DNA from: Fonsecaea monophora
Taxonomy: Eukaryota > Ascomycota > Eurotiomycetes > Chaetothyriales > Herpotrichiellaceae
Direction: 5' to 3'
Length of the DNA stretch: 64,000 nt
Assembly (NCBI RefSeq): GCF_001642475.1
Contig: NW_019174003.1
Coordinates: 62,001 to 126,000, forward strand
The translations under genes and the position numbers were made by a program. Shown here piece by piece: positions 12,801 through 23,335 of this stretch (position 1 is its first letter; each line of letters begins with the position of its first letter). The notes under the pieces were generated by a model that ran no database searches, was not told the DNA's origin, and was given only the letters and a program-made list of their open reading frames with translations.

Positions 12801-14992
12801 AAGCCAATGATTCTGATGAACTGGACCAATGGAGCGGCGGTGGACGGCTCAGAGACAACGTGTGTCTTTCTTCCTTGTGGAATTGTGATTTTGATGATGT
12901 CTTCCAATCGACGCAATTTGACTGGGGTGGTGTCTGCAACGCGTGTGATGTACGTCCAGACCAGCTGACAGATTGCCTGCAAAGCAAGAGCTCTTGTTGA
13001 CCTGTCCTTGAGTTTGGGGGCCAGAGTCGAAATCATTGGCAGCCACTGCGCGGAGAACACATCGATAGGCGAAACGCACAAGAGCAGAATCGACACCGGA
13101 AAACCCGTATTCCAATGACGAACCTTGGCCAACATATTTCCTAAGCGCGAGTTGACAGTCTCTACAAAATCTTTCCATTTCGGTACCGCCTGAAAACACT
13201 CGGGGTTACTCGCCACTGCTGTCAGCATGCGTTCGAAGAGCTGGCAATATGCTTGCTTTACGCGAGGTCCATGCGCGTCGGAGAACAGGGCCGCAAGTGT
13301 TCTTAGAAATTCGGCAACACCGAAGGCTGATTCTCTCGTAACAGAAATGTGGAGATGGCGCATACCAAGTAGGAGCAGTTCAAGACGAGATTCGATATCT
13401 CTGGCCGTAGCAGTTCCCGGGCTCTTCGAAAAATCCACTTGCCACTGTTCTAGTTGCTGGGTGAACCGGAAAGTGACGTTGACAAAGTCAAGGCGACTCA
13501 TTTGGCCTAGGACTTCACCATAGATCTTCCAATTGGCAAGTCGAATGGTCGATGTCAAGATCTGTGGGGGCTCAACCTCCCTGATCTGGGTGAACAAGAT
13601 GTCCTCGAGCTTGTTGGCCAGATCTTGGGTTATTGCAGCCAGACTACTTTGTTCAAAAATTGCAATCAGGACTCGGCAGAGGATGTATACTGATATTGTA
13701 GCGCGGCGATCTGCCAGCATATACTCCTGCGTGAGAGCATCTTCTGTTGAAGAGGTCTGTTCGGTGCCCACCTGGGGGAGTCCATTCTCTCCTGGAGCCT
13801 GGAGTGGTTCTGTGTGACGTCTGGGCAGTGAAGGAGGCACTGACGAATTGGTAAGTCCCATTTGCAGTCTCTGCTGGTAGACTTGCTTCTTCAAATTGGC
13901 TGCGGCGTCCCCCTTCCCCTTTCGCCAGAGCATCAAAGAATCCACCAAAGGCTTAGGATTTTGACGAGAGATGTGCCCTAGCGAAGCTATCAATTGGTCA
14001 AACCCGACATCAACGCCCGGGCCACAGGCTTGCTCCACTGGTGCAACAACATTGTCTAGCAGAGTAAGACAGTGATTGATCCTCTGGTCGGCCCGCAGCA
14101 CAAAGGCATGGAAAAGGTGGTAGAGAGCGTATTCACCCGGAGTACGCGGTTCCGGCTGCTGGTGGATACTCGATGAGTGATATGCGTGACCCTGATGGCC
14201 ACGTCTTGTTCGAGACTGCTCCTTACGCCTCCTGTGCTGGGAGGAAGCAGACTCGTGCGCCGATGGGCCGCCATCGATCAAGGAATCAATGGAGTGCCCT
14301 TGTGTGTGGCCTGGAAATGGAGATGCTGGGCTGGTATACGCGGAGGTATTCTCTGCATTAGAGTACTGACCACGTCGATTCGCATTCGGATATCTCCCAT
14401 AGCTGGGGGCGCTCAGCAAAGAGTCCGGGGTCAGAGGGCTCGTGGACGAAGGAGAGTTGAAGCTGGGGCTTCTCGAGTGCTGTAGGCCATGTATAACAGA
14501 CGTCTGGCGATGATGGCCATAACTGTTCGACGTTCGCCTTTGCAAGGCCGTATCAATTGCGGATCCACCTCTTGAGCTCACAGAGGACTCTGCCCCATGT
14601 GATTGGGGTTGCACCGAGCCTGAACGCGATGAAGCCGCGACACTGGAGGGGTATGCTTGAGTCGAGGTCTGCTGAGGCCTGCCTCTCGTCACAGATGCAT
14701 CTCTCGAATGAATTGGGGGAGCGAGTTGCGGATGGCCATTAGGCAAGGGTTGGGAAACCTGTTCCGGACCAGGGCCGTCGAGTGGAAAGAGAGAGGGCTC
14801 GTTGGCAGCGGATTGAGCATCTGGTAGCATTGGACACGGTCAGAATGGGGTCATGCGCTCATGGCCAGACTCATCTTGATGCAGAGCATCGATCCCTAGC
14901 CAAATCTTGTCGATGTGTGGAGAGGGAGAATCAGGGTTGGGTGTTGGAATGGCAGCGGAAGAATTCCGAATGGACTTACGGTTATGCAACAT
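6829..14992 (-). CDS. pag1: Pag1/Tao3/Mor2, Furry-family cell morphogenesis scaffold
   Basis: Giant HEAT-like repeat scaffold of the RAM/MOR pathway, which activates the NDR kinase (Cbk1/Orb6) at growing tips in polarised growth and cell separation. The main exon (14820-9534) and the last exon (9483-6829) are joined by a 49-nt intron; the junction reads NKQ|VGLSLGQVSLIF, typical of the family. Total is about 2,650 residues. Start: a 13-nt first exon (14992-14980, MLHN) with a perfect GTAAGT donor and a 159-nt intron joins in frame. Alternatively translation begins at the in-frame ATG at 14830. The first 250 residues are Ser/Pro/Gln-rich and disordered, then comes the N-terminal Furry domain. 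The C-terminal 250 residues are again low complexity. Family call is firm; the first exon is an inference. Confidence 0.9.
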
Positions 14993-17235
14993 TTTGCGCC
15001 CCTGTTGGCCGGCGTTGAAAAGAGGGCAGAGGCTTCGTCATTGCGCTTCTGGACCTAGAAGCGCAAAGGTTGGGAGACCGGGGATGCGGTGCTTAGACGA
15101 AGAGGGAAGAGGAAATCCGCGATGAGTTGTGGTTGAAGTTGGAATTTTAATTGCCCGCTGCGAAGGAGGAGGTACAACGACGGATACCCACCAATCACAA
15201 CACACTTACAAGGCCCCTCCAACCTGGAACAGGTCAACGGGATCAAAAGAAAGGGAAATACTTGTATAAAGGAGAGCGCCCATTCTATTATGTTTGTCTA
15301 GCGTGGGCGTAGGACGGTTTGTGAACTGTCGCTGTCAACAAATTGGCCGGATTCAAGTGCTACAACGTGCGATTCGCTGTCACATGGCACAAATGGTCGA
15401 ATCATAGGAGGTCCGCCTCACGACTTTTGACGATTGATTCGGCCTACGAGCCAGGCACACCAATAGGTATCTCGCGCCATGGAAACAGAACCGACTAAAG
15501 GGAGAGCGTGATGCATTTGGATGCGGACTGCAAGCGGGCATGGGATCCTGACGATCCCATTATCACGGTCCTGATGTGCCTGGCTGACTTGCACCGGCGC
15601 CAACTGTGGTGTCCTCATCTCCTTCTCTTCGTCCAGCACGAAACATTGACACTTCGGAGGCAACCGCGTCTTATGTACGGGGTACAGAAGTCGTAATTTC
15701 TTGCCCATGTTTCGAAGTTATTTTTGGGGCCGGCTCTCAGAGTGTCGTAGGTACGACACGGAGTAGTCCGGGCGGGATTGCGATAGGCTTGTAAGATGTG
15801 AAGTCGATATACGAGGGGGCGATCCTTTGCCACGGCAGCGGCGGCGGCTACAGGGTTTGATCAGCGATCAGCCTCAAGGGTGCGAAAGTGAGAAGTTAGA
15901 GGACGCGTTGAAGGCATCTTCTCAGTTTGTGCTGACTGTGTTGGGAGGCTTACTCGTACACATAGATAATAGTCGTGTCAATCAATGTCAGTGGTGTGCG
16001 GGAGGGATGTGGGGATGAGAAGGTCAGTTTTGTTGCCACCACATGAACCCACACATAATCGTACTTCGTATCCCGCACCAGTCTTCGAAGTTGGTATCTA
16101 CAAGTACGAGGTAAATATGTTGTTTTTGCCGTGTTCGGTTACGAGCATCAGTGGAGGGTTCTTGGATACTAGGTAGTTTCATTCATTCCTATGTGCAGTA
16201 AGTACTCGGTACTCAGTGCAGGATCTACATACTCGTTGCCATCACAATCAGATGCAGATGGGGCACCGCAGTCAGCCATCACGGGAATGCTACAAGCATT
16301 ATGTAGTGAGCGGCGGCGAATATTGAATGCACTTACTACCTGTACAAGAGTAGAGGATAGAAATAAAAGGAAGGGCACCGTCGTTCTTCAACCTGTGCTT
16401 CGTCCAGGAGAAATTCAACTGCCGTCCGTCACCCGTTTGATCCCGCGGAGGAACCGCTCGAGGCTCCCAACTATCATCACCTCCCCCCTCACCCCCCCAA
16501 TTCCGAGCACTCGTTCCGCCTATTATTGTGCCCGGCAAGTCACCCAGTCACCAACATCACGGGTGCCGAATAGCCACCGAAGTCACTGCGCGCTTGCTCG
16601 CCGTTGGTTGCTGTCTCGCGCATCGTCGCGATTCATCATCCGAACCCACCAAACAATTCCGCGACCTGACTTTGCCGTTGCACGCAGGCGGCCAAGTTTC
16701 TCCAGACCCCAGATCCTCTATATTTCTTCGATTCTCCCAATTGCCGGTTTACAAGCCTTACATTGACCCTAGACATCCTGATTTGGGTTTAAAATCTCCT
16801 GCGCTTTCTCACCTTTATCTTTTTTCTTGCTCTACACCTTTGTGTTTCTTCAAGTCGAACCTCCAGGCGAGAAATTCAGTCGAAGGTTTCCATTTCCAAC
16901 GGTGACGAACCAACCCCGATAAGGCCTCAACTAGCCCCATCGAGCATCCGCCATACTGACTCATTGGCCTCTATTATCTGAGCGTCCCCTGCTCTCGCAC
17001 TCTGCTACCCCATCTCGCAGCTGGAACGCGACGCCGCCGAGCCCACACAAAGGCCAAAGCAAAAAAGGAGGAAAACACCTAGCCTGCGCAGTCTACCCCA
17101 CCAAGCCACCTAACACTCTCAAGGAGGGCCCAGGTGCACACCCTGCACATCTGCGCACCGGAATCTTGGCCACATCAGGCCACATACAGTTCGCGGCAGC
17201 CCAAAGTACCCGTCGAGCCCGTATCTCCACGCTGT
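14993..17235. other. Long gene-free region between pag1 and the P450 reductase gene
   Basis: About 2.2 kb without a conserved coding frame. The longest open stretch (16191-16766, plus) is compositionally simple and resembles nothing I know. The region probably holds both divergent promoters and the pyrimidine-rich leader of the reductase. Confidence 0.5.
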
Positions 17236-17274
17236 CCAATTGCTCACCACTGAGCGGGCTGCGGTCGTATATAA
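17236..17274 (+). promoter_or_regulatory. CCAAT box and TATA box upstream of the P450 reductase gene
   Basis: CCAAT at 17236-17240 and TATATAA at 17268-17274, about 100 bp before the start codon at 17376. The order and spacing suit a strong fungal core promoter. Seen directly; function inferred. Confidence 0.6.
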
Positions 17275-17375
17275 GCAGTGTCGCTCTGCTCCTTTAGGAC
17301 ACCTCTTTTTTGCACTTTCCGAACCAGTTCGCAGACCTAATGTCCAGTGAGCCTCATCCCATACACATCCCCACC

Positions 17376-19511
17376 ATGGCTCAGGTCGACACCCTGGACA
17401 TTATTGTCCTCGTTCTGCTACTTCTCGGTAGCGTCGCCTACTTCACCAAAGGCACTTATTGGGGTGTCCCCAAGGACCCTTATGCCACATCTGCCCTCAA
17501 TGGCAGCGCTTCCAAGAAAGGTTCCCGTAACATCTTGGAGAAGATGGAGGAGTCGGGCAAAAACTGTGTCATCTTCTACGGCTCCCAGACCGGTACCGCC
17601 GAAGATTATGCCTCCCGTCTAGCCAAAGAGGGCCATGCTCGCTTCGGACTGGCCACAATGACTGCTGACCTGGAAGACTACGACTATGAAAACCTCGATA
17701 AATTCCCCGAGGACAAAGTTGCCTTCTTCGTCATGGCCACCTATGGCGAGGGTGAACCCACCGATAACGCGGTCGAATTCTGGGAGTTTATGAACCAAGA
17801 CCCTCCTTCCTTCTCCGAAGCCTCCGAAGATAAGCCCTTGGGTAACCTGAAATATGTTGCGTTTGGTCTGGGCAACAACACCTACGAGCACTACAACTCC
17901 ATGGTCCGAAACTTGGACAAGATTTTGACCAAACTGGGTGCTGAGAGGATCGGGGCTGCGGGTGAAGGAGATGACGGTGCTGGTACCATGGAGGAAGACT
18001 TCTTGGCCTGGAAAGAACCCATGTGGGCTGCTCTGGCCGAGAAAATGGGACTGGAAGAACGTGAAGCTGTTTACGAACCAGTATTCAGCGTCGAAGAACG
18101 CGATGATCTGTCCCCAGAAAGTGACACTGTTTATCTAGGAGAACCCAACAAGAACCACCTCGAAGGCGCGCAGAAGGGCCCCTACAATGCTCACAACCCG
18201 TTCATCGCACCGATTGCCGAGTCAAAGGAATTGTTTACTGTCAAAGATCGAAACTGCCTGCATTGCGAGATCGATATATCGGGCTCCGGCATCTCTTACA
18301 CCACTGGGGACCATATCGCAATTTGGCCCACGAACGCAGGCATGGAAGTGGATCGATTGATCAAGACCTTTGGCCTGGAAGAGAAGAGACACAAGGTTAT
18401 CAGCATGAAGGGTATGGACGCAACCGCCAAGGTACCCTTCCCAACCCCAACAACTTACGACGCCGCTGTTCGCTATCATATGGAAATCTGCGCCCCTGTC
18501 TCGCGTCAGTTCTTAGCCACGCTCGCCGCTTTTGCCCCCAACGAGGATGCAAAGAAGGAAATGACCAAATTGGGTTCCGATGCCGACTACTTCAAGGAAA
18601 AGGTTGCCTCGCAGATGCTGAACATTGCCCAGGCCGTTTCGGCCGTCCACCCTGGACCGTGGTCCGCTGTCCCGTTCTCTTGCCTTGTGGAGGGTCTCAA
18701 CAAGTTGCAGCCTCGGTATTACTCGATCTCTTCGTCTTCACTTGTTCAACCCCAGAAGATCGCCATCACTGCAGTGGTCGAATCAATCCGCGTTCCCGGT
18801 GCCGGTCACATTGTTAAGGGCGTCACTACCAATTACCTTTTGGCCTTGAAGCAGAAGCAGAACGGAGATCCGGACCCATCACCTCATGGTCTCACGTACG
18901 CCATCACTGGTCCCCGCAACAAGTACGACGGTATTCATGTCCCCGTTCATGTCCGACACTCCAATTTCAAATTGCCGTCAAATCCCAGCAAGCCCATCAT
19001 CATGGTCGGTCCTGGAACTGGTGTTGCGCCGTTCCGAGGTTTCGTGCAGGAGCGTGCAGAACAAGCCAAAAGAGGGGAGGAGGTCGGGCACACGGTACTC
19101 TTCTACGGTTGCCGTCGATCGACAGAAGACTGGCTCTACAAGCAGGAGTGGGAGGTGAGTTTATTACTACCGTTGATCTCAGGAGTGACATTGGTTGCTA
19201 ACAGAATATTCCAGGAATACAAGAAGATCTTGGGCGATAAATTGACCATCTTCAATGCCTTTTCCCGCGAGACCTCCAAGAAGGTCTATGTGCAACACCT
19301 GCTCAAAGAAAATGGCAAGTTGGTTAATGAACTCCTGCAACAAAAGGCCAATTTCTACGTTTGTGGTGATGCTGCTCATATGGCTCGCGAAGTCAACGAA
19401 GTCCTCGCTCAGATCATCGCTGCCGAGCGGGGCGTGGACGAGAAGAAAGCCGAACAAGTGGTCAAGAGCATGCGCAGCAGCGGCGTGTACCAGGAAGACG
19501 TCTGGTCATAA
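17376..19511 (+). CDS. cprA: NADPH-cytochrome P450 reductase
   Basis: ER-membrane diflavin enzyme that passes electrons from NADPH through FAD and FMN to cytochromes P450 (for example Cyp51 in ergosterol synthesis). Model 17376-19154 and 19215-19511, 691 residues, the usual length. The start at 17376 lies in CCACCATGG and gives MAQVDTLDII; two upstream in-frame ATGs (17310, 17341) are less likely. N-terminal anchor at about 8-23; FMN loop GSQTGTAE (69-76); FAD-binding PRYYSISSSS; NADPH-binding GPGTGVAPFRGF; terminal VYQEDVWS. The single intron (19155-19214) is 60 nt and stop-free, so an unspliced message would add 20 residues inside the NADPH domain. Confidence 0.96.
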   Translation: MAQVDTLDIIVLVLLLLGSVAYFTKGTYWGVPKDPYATSALNGSASKKGSRNILEKMEESGKNCVIFYGSQTGTAEDYASRLAKEGHARFGLATMTADLEDYDYENLDKFPEDKVAFFVMATYGEGEPTDNAVEFWEFMNQDPPSFSEASEDKPLGNLKYVAFGLGNNTYEHYNSMVRNLDKILTKLGAERIGAAGEGDDGAGTMEEDFLAWKEPMWAALAEKMGLEEREAVYEPVFSVEERDDLSPESDTVYLGEPNKNHLEGAQKGPYNAHNPFIAPIAESKELFTVKDRNCLHCEIDISGSGISYTTGDHIAIWPTNAGMEVDRLIKTFGLEEKRHKVISMKGMDATAKVPFPTPTTYDAAVRYHMEICAPVSRQFLATLAAFAPNEDAKKEMTKLGSDADYFKEKVASQMLNIAQAVSAVHPGPWSAVPFSCLVEGLNKLQPRYYSISSSSLVQPQKIAITAVVESIRVPGAGHIVKGVTTNYLLALKQKQNGDPDPSPHGLTYAITGPRNKYDGIHVPVHVRHSNFKLPSNPSKPIIMVGPGTGVAPFRGFVQERAEQAKRGEEVGHTVLFYGCRRSTEDWLYKQEWEVSLLLPLISGVTLVANRIFQEYKKILGDKLTIFNAFSRETSKKVYVQHLLKENGKLVNELLQQKANFYVCGDAAHMAREVNEVLAQIIAAERGVDEKKAEQVVKSMRSSGVYQEDVWS
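19155..19214 (+). other. Stop-free 60-nt intron in the P450 reductase gene
   Basis: Donor GTGAGT, branch GCTAAC, acceptor CCAG. Its length is a multiple of three and it has no in-frame stop, so conservation of EWE|EYKKI, not ORF structure, reveals it. A second AG (AACAG, 19204) lies 10 nt before the chosen acceptor. Confidence 0.85.
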
Positions 19512-20938
19512 TCAACTACACTCGGGACAAATAATCTGGCGAACTTGGTGGAGCGTGCAAGTGTTGTGCAGCTGGTCGGAAATGATTACCACGCAGTCGG
19601 CGTCCGATATGCAGTTCGAGCTTTGGCTTTGCATTCATTCACCAAACAGGTATTCGCACTACCAAAATTCGAGGAGCGATCGGAACCGGGCAGAATAGAA
19701 CGTGGAGTAGGTGGATGATGCGCACACGAAAAGAAAAAAACCAACCACAAATCGTGTCACCGAGGGGAAGATCTGCCCTCCGGGGGGTATTTCCCCCAAT
19801 TCTGGGACGAAGATCGGAAGGGCCCCTTGGAAAGAATCGGAAATGTTTGCCTTGTGTGTGTCGGTGTACATCACATGGACACATCTCGCCAATTTGTTGT
19901 GGGGTTGGGTTGATTGGAACCGATGTAGTGGGGGTTTCGATGACTTTCCGCGCCTTCGGAGAGAACAGGGTCGCCACAAGAATCCTAATGTGTTCGGGGA
20001 GATTCTCTTCCCATCCCGCGGACCAATTCTTACCTCCTCCGGCCTCCGGCCTTCGACCTTGGACCTTCGCAGCATTATCCCTGGAGTCGTGTTCTGCATG
20101 TGGGGCTCGGGATCAACAGGACTGCTTGCTTCGCTATCATGACTTGTTTGAACGAACTGGGCGTCGACCGGAGTTTTAGACTATGGGCGAACTAGACAAC
20201 TTGGGGATCGGACGTTTACTCTTTCGATGCAGATTTTCTTGTTAGTCACAAGCGACAAGAGACGAGTGGATTTGTTTTGTTTTTCTGGGGGGTTCCTGGG
20301 GAGGGTTGCGTCAAGTTTGTTCCGTTGGGACTTGCATACATACTCCTCGACCACGCTGAAGGCTGGCTGGCTGGCTTGAAGATTGGTGCAAGCTGGCTTC
20401 TGTACCTATGCAATCACACTCTGGCGCAGATTAGATCGCACCAGAGAAGATCGACGGTGCCGATTCAGGCCACCACAGTCACCAGTCACTGTGACACCGT
20501 CAAAGACTCAAAAGATTGAAGCCAGACCCTCAAAATCAAATTGAAAAAAAAAAGCCGAAACAGATTCAAGAGACAGACACAGAGAGAGAGAGAACACATA
20601 AATAAGAATGTCCATCTACATACACACTGCTTTTTCTTCCTGGTTTGAGAAATTCATGGTCAAGTCAATCAACGAACAGCCAACAATCAACAGCCATCGT
20701 CCTGAGTAGACTCCTGCACCAGTAGATATTCCCATCTACTACTTACTCATTCTCTTCAGTCCACGCGGACACCAGTCTGTCTCTTTTTCAGTCACGTCTC
20801 CTTGACTCCACTGTTCCGGTCTGGAGGCGTACCGGAGATAGAAATCCCACATTTCATCTCATCTGCTCACTTGTCGTTTCCTCATTGTCATATCCCATCG
20901 TCGTCGTATGGTCTTCGTCCATCATCATATCATCATCA
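19512..20938. other. Convergent intergenic region
   Basis: Lies between the 3' ends of the P450 reductase (+) and the Ybp2-family gene (-). It contains A- and GA-rich tracts near 20545-20595 and a TCA-rich stretch near 20920-20942. No gene seen. Confidence 0.5.
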
Positions 20939-23335
20939 TCATCCTCCGTGATTCACCTTCTCCCACACCCCAGTGGCTCTGGCGCAGGCATCTTGCAACG
21001 CGAATATATCGGCACGCGATTCTTCCAGGAATCCCTCTTGCTCGTCGCCAGCACCTCCTCGCATTCCTCCTTCTCCAGAGGAAGTGGTTGAAGCCGATGT
21101 CTGCGCGTGCTCCAGCAACTCAACTAGAAAATCCAGCGCCTTGTTCAAGGATGACAGATGAGCAGAAATCCGGGCTTTGAGCGTCGAGGTTGGGTGCTGA
21201 GATAAAGGTAAATGTGGAAGCACAATGCAGATGAGATTGAGGGTCGAGATGTAGAAGGGCATTGAGAGAAGAAATTCTGACAATTTATCCGGGGATGGTT
21301 CTTCGGGCAAAGTCGCAGAAGTTGATGCTGTCGTGGAGGAGGTGGAGGAGACAGTGAATGTGGCTATATCCGGCGGAAAGAGGAGATCGACCAGCGCAGC
21401 TGTTATGTCGTCCCGATCTTCAGTCGCCTCTGCCTCCGAGGTCGCGTCTTCCGGGTTTATCAGGACTGCCGCAGGATCCAAAGCACCGACTACTGGGGCG
21501 CCCTCTTCAGCCAGGCCTTGCGTTCTTGCCCTAATCCATTGTGAGAATTCCTCCTTCAGCCAGTCCACCCCTACAGCCTTCAATGACCCGAGTTGCTGCA
21601 GAGGAGCGAGGGGGATGGGATGCGGCTGCAAAGCTGAAGTGCTTCTCGTAAGCCCCGTCTCTTCATCGATCCCTGGAGCTGGAGGTTCGGTCGCCTCCAA
21701 GTCATCCTCGATTTCCGCCCAGTTAGTGCTGAGCGTGTCTCCTCGAAGCGTTTGCGCAATGACCTGTAAGCGCACGGTCGGGTCGGGATACGCGTGTAGC
21801 AGTCTTGTGGCGATGTAGTGTGCCGAATCACGGAGAGAGGGGTAAGGTGTGATGGTAAAGAGTTGCGTCAATGTGCTTATCAAAAGAAGGAATTTGGCCG
21901 GAGAGGGCTGTGGTGTTGTTGGCGCAGAAGAGACTGCTAGAGATCTTTTGTACAGAAGAGAGAGAAGCGAATCCTGGAGCGGTGGCAGGGGTATTGACGG
22001 GGTTGCGCTGAGGGGAAACGAGTGAGCGATGAGTTTTGTCAGCTCAGAGGTGGTGAGCAGCACCTCTGCCTCAGACGGAGTCATATAGGATTGGTAAGCG
22101 TGGAGGAAGATGACTCCGGCTCGAGGGAAGGGAATTTGAGATGGCGTGGTCGGGTATTCCGAAGGTGCATTATCCTTATCATGGTAGGGGTTCCCAACAT
22201 CTTCGTCCTCGTCTTCATAGACTAGCTTTGTGATCTCTTGGTTTGGGTCGAGTTGCATCTGTTTGCTGATTGAGAGGAACCGCGCCAAAAGGGCATCGCG
22301 TTCCTTCAGTTCTGGCGTTTTCTCCCAGACCTCAATCTCTGTCGGTCTACCGGGCACGACTCTTTTAGGCTCGCGATACTCCCGTAGTCGAGCGGTCCAC
22401 GACATGGAGGGATGTTCATGAGCTGCAAGCGAGGACATGTATTCATCCAGAACTTCAAGTAGCACGGCGTCAAGTAGTCGAAAAATGATGGCCTTTTCAC
22501 CCTGCGAAGGCTCACTGACCCCGGTATCTTTCTCTTCAGCCCTAGCCTCGGGATCTGGCAAAGGCGCTGCGGTCGCAGGCACATCCTGTGCAAGTGTGCT
22601 CGACGACGGGCCCTCGCCTTGGGTGCTGGTGCGAGGCGGCAAAGGTGGCCGTTTCTTGCCAGATATCTTCTCCAACATGGTCAAAAATGAGGAAGTAGTC
22701 ACGGTTGAGATGGGAACCTGCCGATAAGCACCCAGGGCGGCCGGCAGAGACGTGGCAAGGAAGCGACTAGGGAACTGTGTTTTGATCCTAGGGTGGAGAA
22801 TGCCCAACATATTGAAGAGTGCTTGCAGCTGCAATGCCTTGACCGACACTGTTTCATGGACAGCGCTCGACTCGCCGCTGGCTTTATCAGCAGGAACAGC
22901 GGCAGGCATGCCCTGTAGGGTCATCTGTCCAAGGTGCACTCGAGGTGCTTCACCCGGGAACGTCGGTAGCTCGTCTTGGCCAAATCTCTCATCGAAGTCG
23001 TCCTCATTGTCAGAGGCCTGGACTGGATCACTCAACTTCTCTAGTTCTTCGGCAACGCGAACAACGACTTCTCTCGGATTACCCCGTCGAGCAACGATCT
23101 CCAAGCATCGGTTGGCCTCTTCAGGGGTATCTTTCAACATAGGAAGGAGAAGTTTCAACAGATCCCAACCGATTTCTTCTGCAAGCTTGCCATCATCGTC
23201 GCTGAGAAGTCTGCTCAGTGTGGGAAGGTTGTGAGGTGTCAACTGATACTCCAGCAACGTTAGGTAAGTCATGTAATCGGTGGCCGGCGGCAAGGCGGAA
23301 ACAAGAGGATCGTCTGCGCCAGCTTGAGTAGCCAT
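20939..23335 (-). CDS. Ybp2/ALF4/glomulin-family protein (DUF1760)
   Basis: Single-exon gene, 798 residues from the ATG at 23335 (MATQAGADDPLV). Yeast Ybp1/Ybp2 bind the Yap1 oxidative-stress regulator and kinetochore proteins; glomulin binds cullin-RING ligases. Helical-repeat character is visible throughout (for example EIGWDLLKLLLPML and CLEIVARRGNPREVVVRVAEEL near the N-terminus). Acidic, low-complexity inserts separate the helices. The frame extends 59 codons upstream to 23512, but that extension is not family-like, so I start at 23335. Molecular role in this organism is inferred from the family only. Confidence 0.85.
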   Translation of the reverse strand: MATQAGADDPLVSALPPATDYMTYLTLLEYQLTPHNLPTLSRLLSDDDGKLAEEIGWDLLKLLLPMLKDTPEEANRCLEIVARRGNPREVVVRVAEELEKLSDPVQASDNEDDFDERFGQDELPTFPGEAPRVHLGQMTLQGMPAAVPADKASGESSAVHETVSVKALQLQALFNMLGILHPRIKTQFPSRFLATSLPAALGAYRQVPISTVTTSSFLTMLEKISGKKRPPLPPRTSTQGEGPSSSTLAQDVPATAAPLPDPEARAEEKDTGVSEPSQGEKAIIFRLLDAVLLEVLDEYMSSLAAHEHPSMSWTARLREYREPKRVVPGRPTEIEVWEKTPELKERDALLARFLSISKQMQLDPNQEITKLVYEDEDEDVGNPYHDKDNAPSEYPTTPSQIPFPRAGVIFLHAYQSYMTPSEAEVLLTTSELTKLIAHSFPLSATPSIPLPPLQDSLLSLLYKRSLAVSSAPTTPQPSPAKFLLLISTLTQLFTITPYPSLRDSAHYIATRLLHAYPDPTVRLQVIAQTLRGDTLSTNWAEIEDDLEATEPPAPGIDEETGLTRSTSALQPHPIPLAPLQQLGSLKAVGVDWLKEEFSQWIRARTQGLAEEGAPVVGALDPAAVLINPEDATSEAEATEDRDDITAALVDLLFPPDIATFTVSSTSSTTASTSATLPEEPSPDKLSEFLLSMPFYISTLNLICIVLPHLPLSQHPTSTLKARISAHLSSLNKALDFLVELLEHAQTSASTTSSGEGGMRGGAGDEQEGFLEESRADIFALQDACARATGVWEKVNHGG

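Noticed and set aside
16191..16766. 191-codon plus-strand frame upstream of the P450 reductase
   Set aside because: Ser/Arg/Thr-biased, without motif, and overlapping other open frames; more likely leader or promoter sequence.
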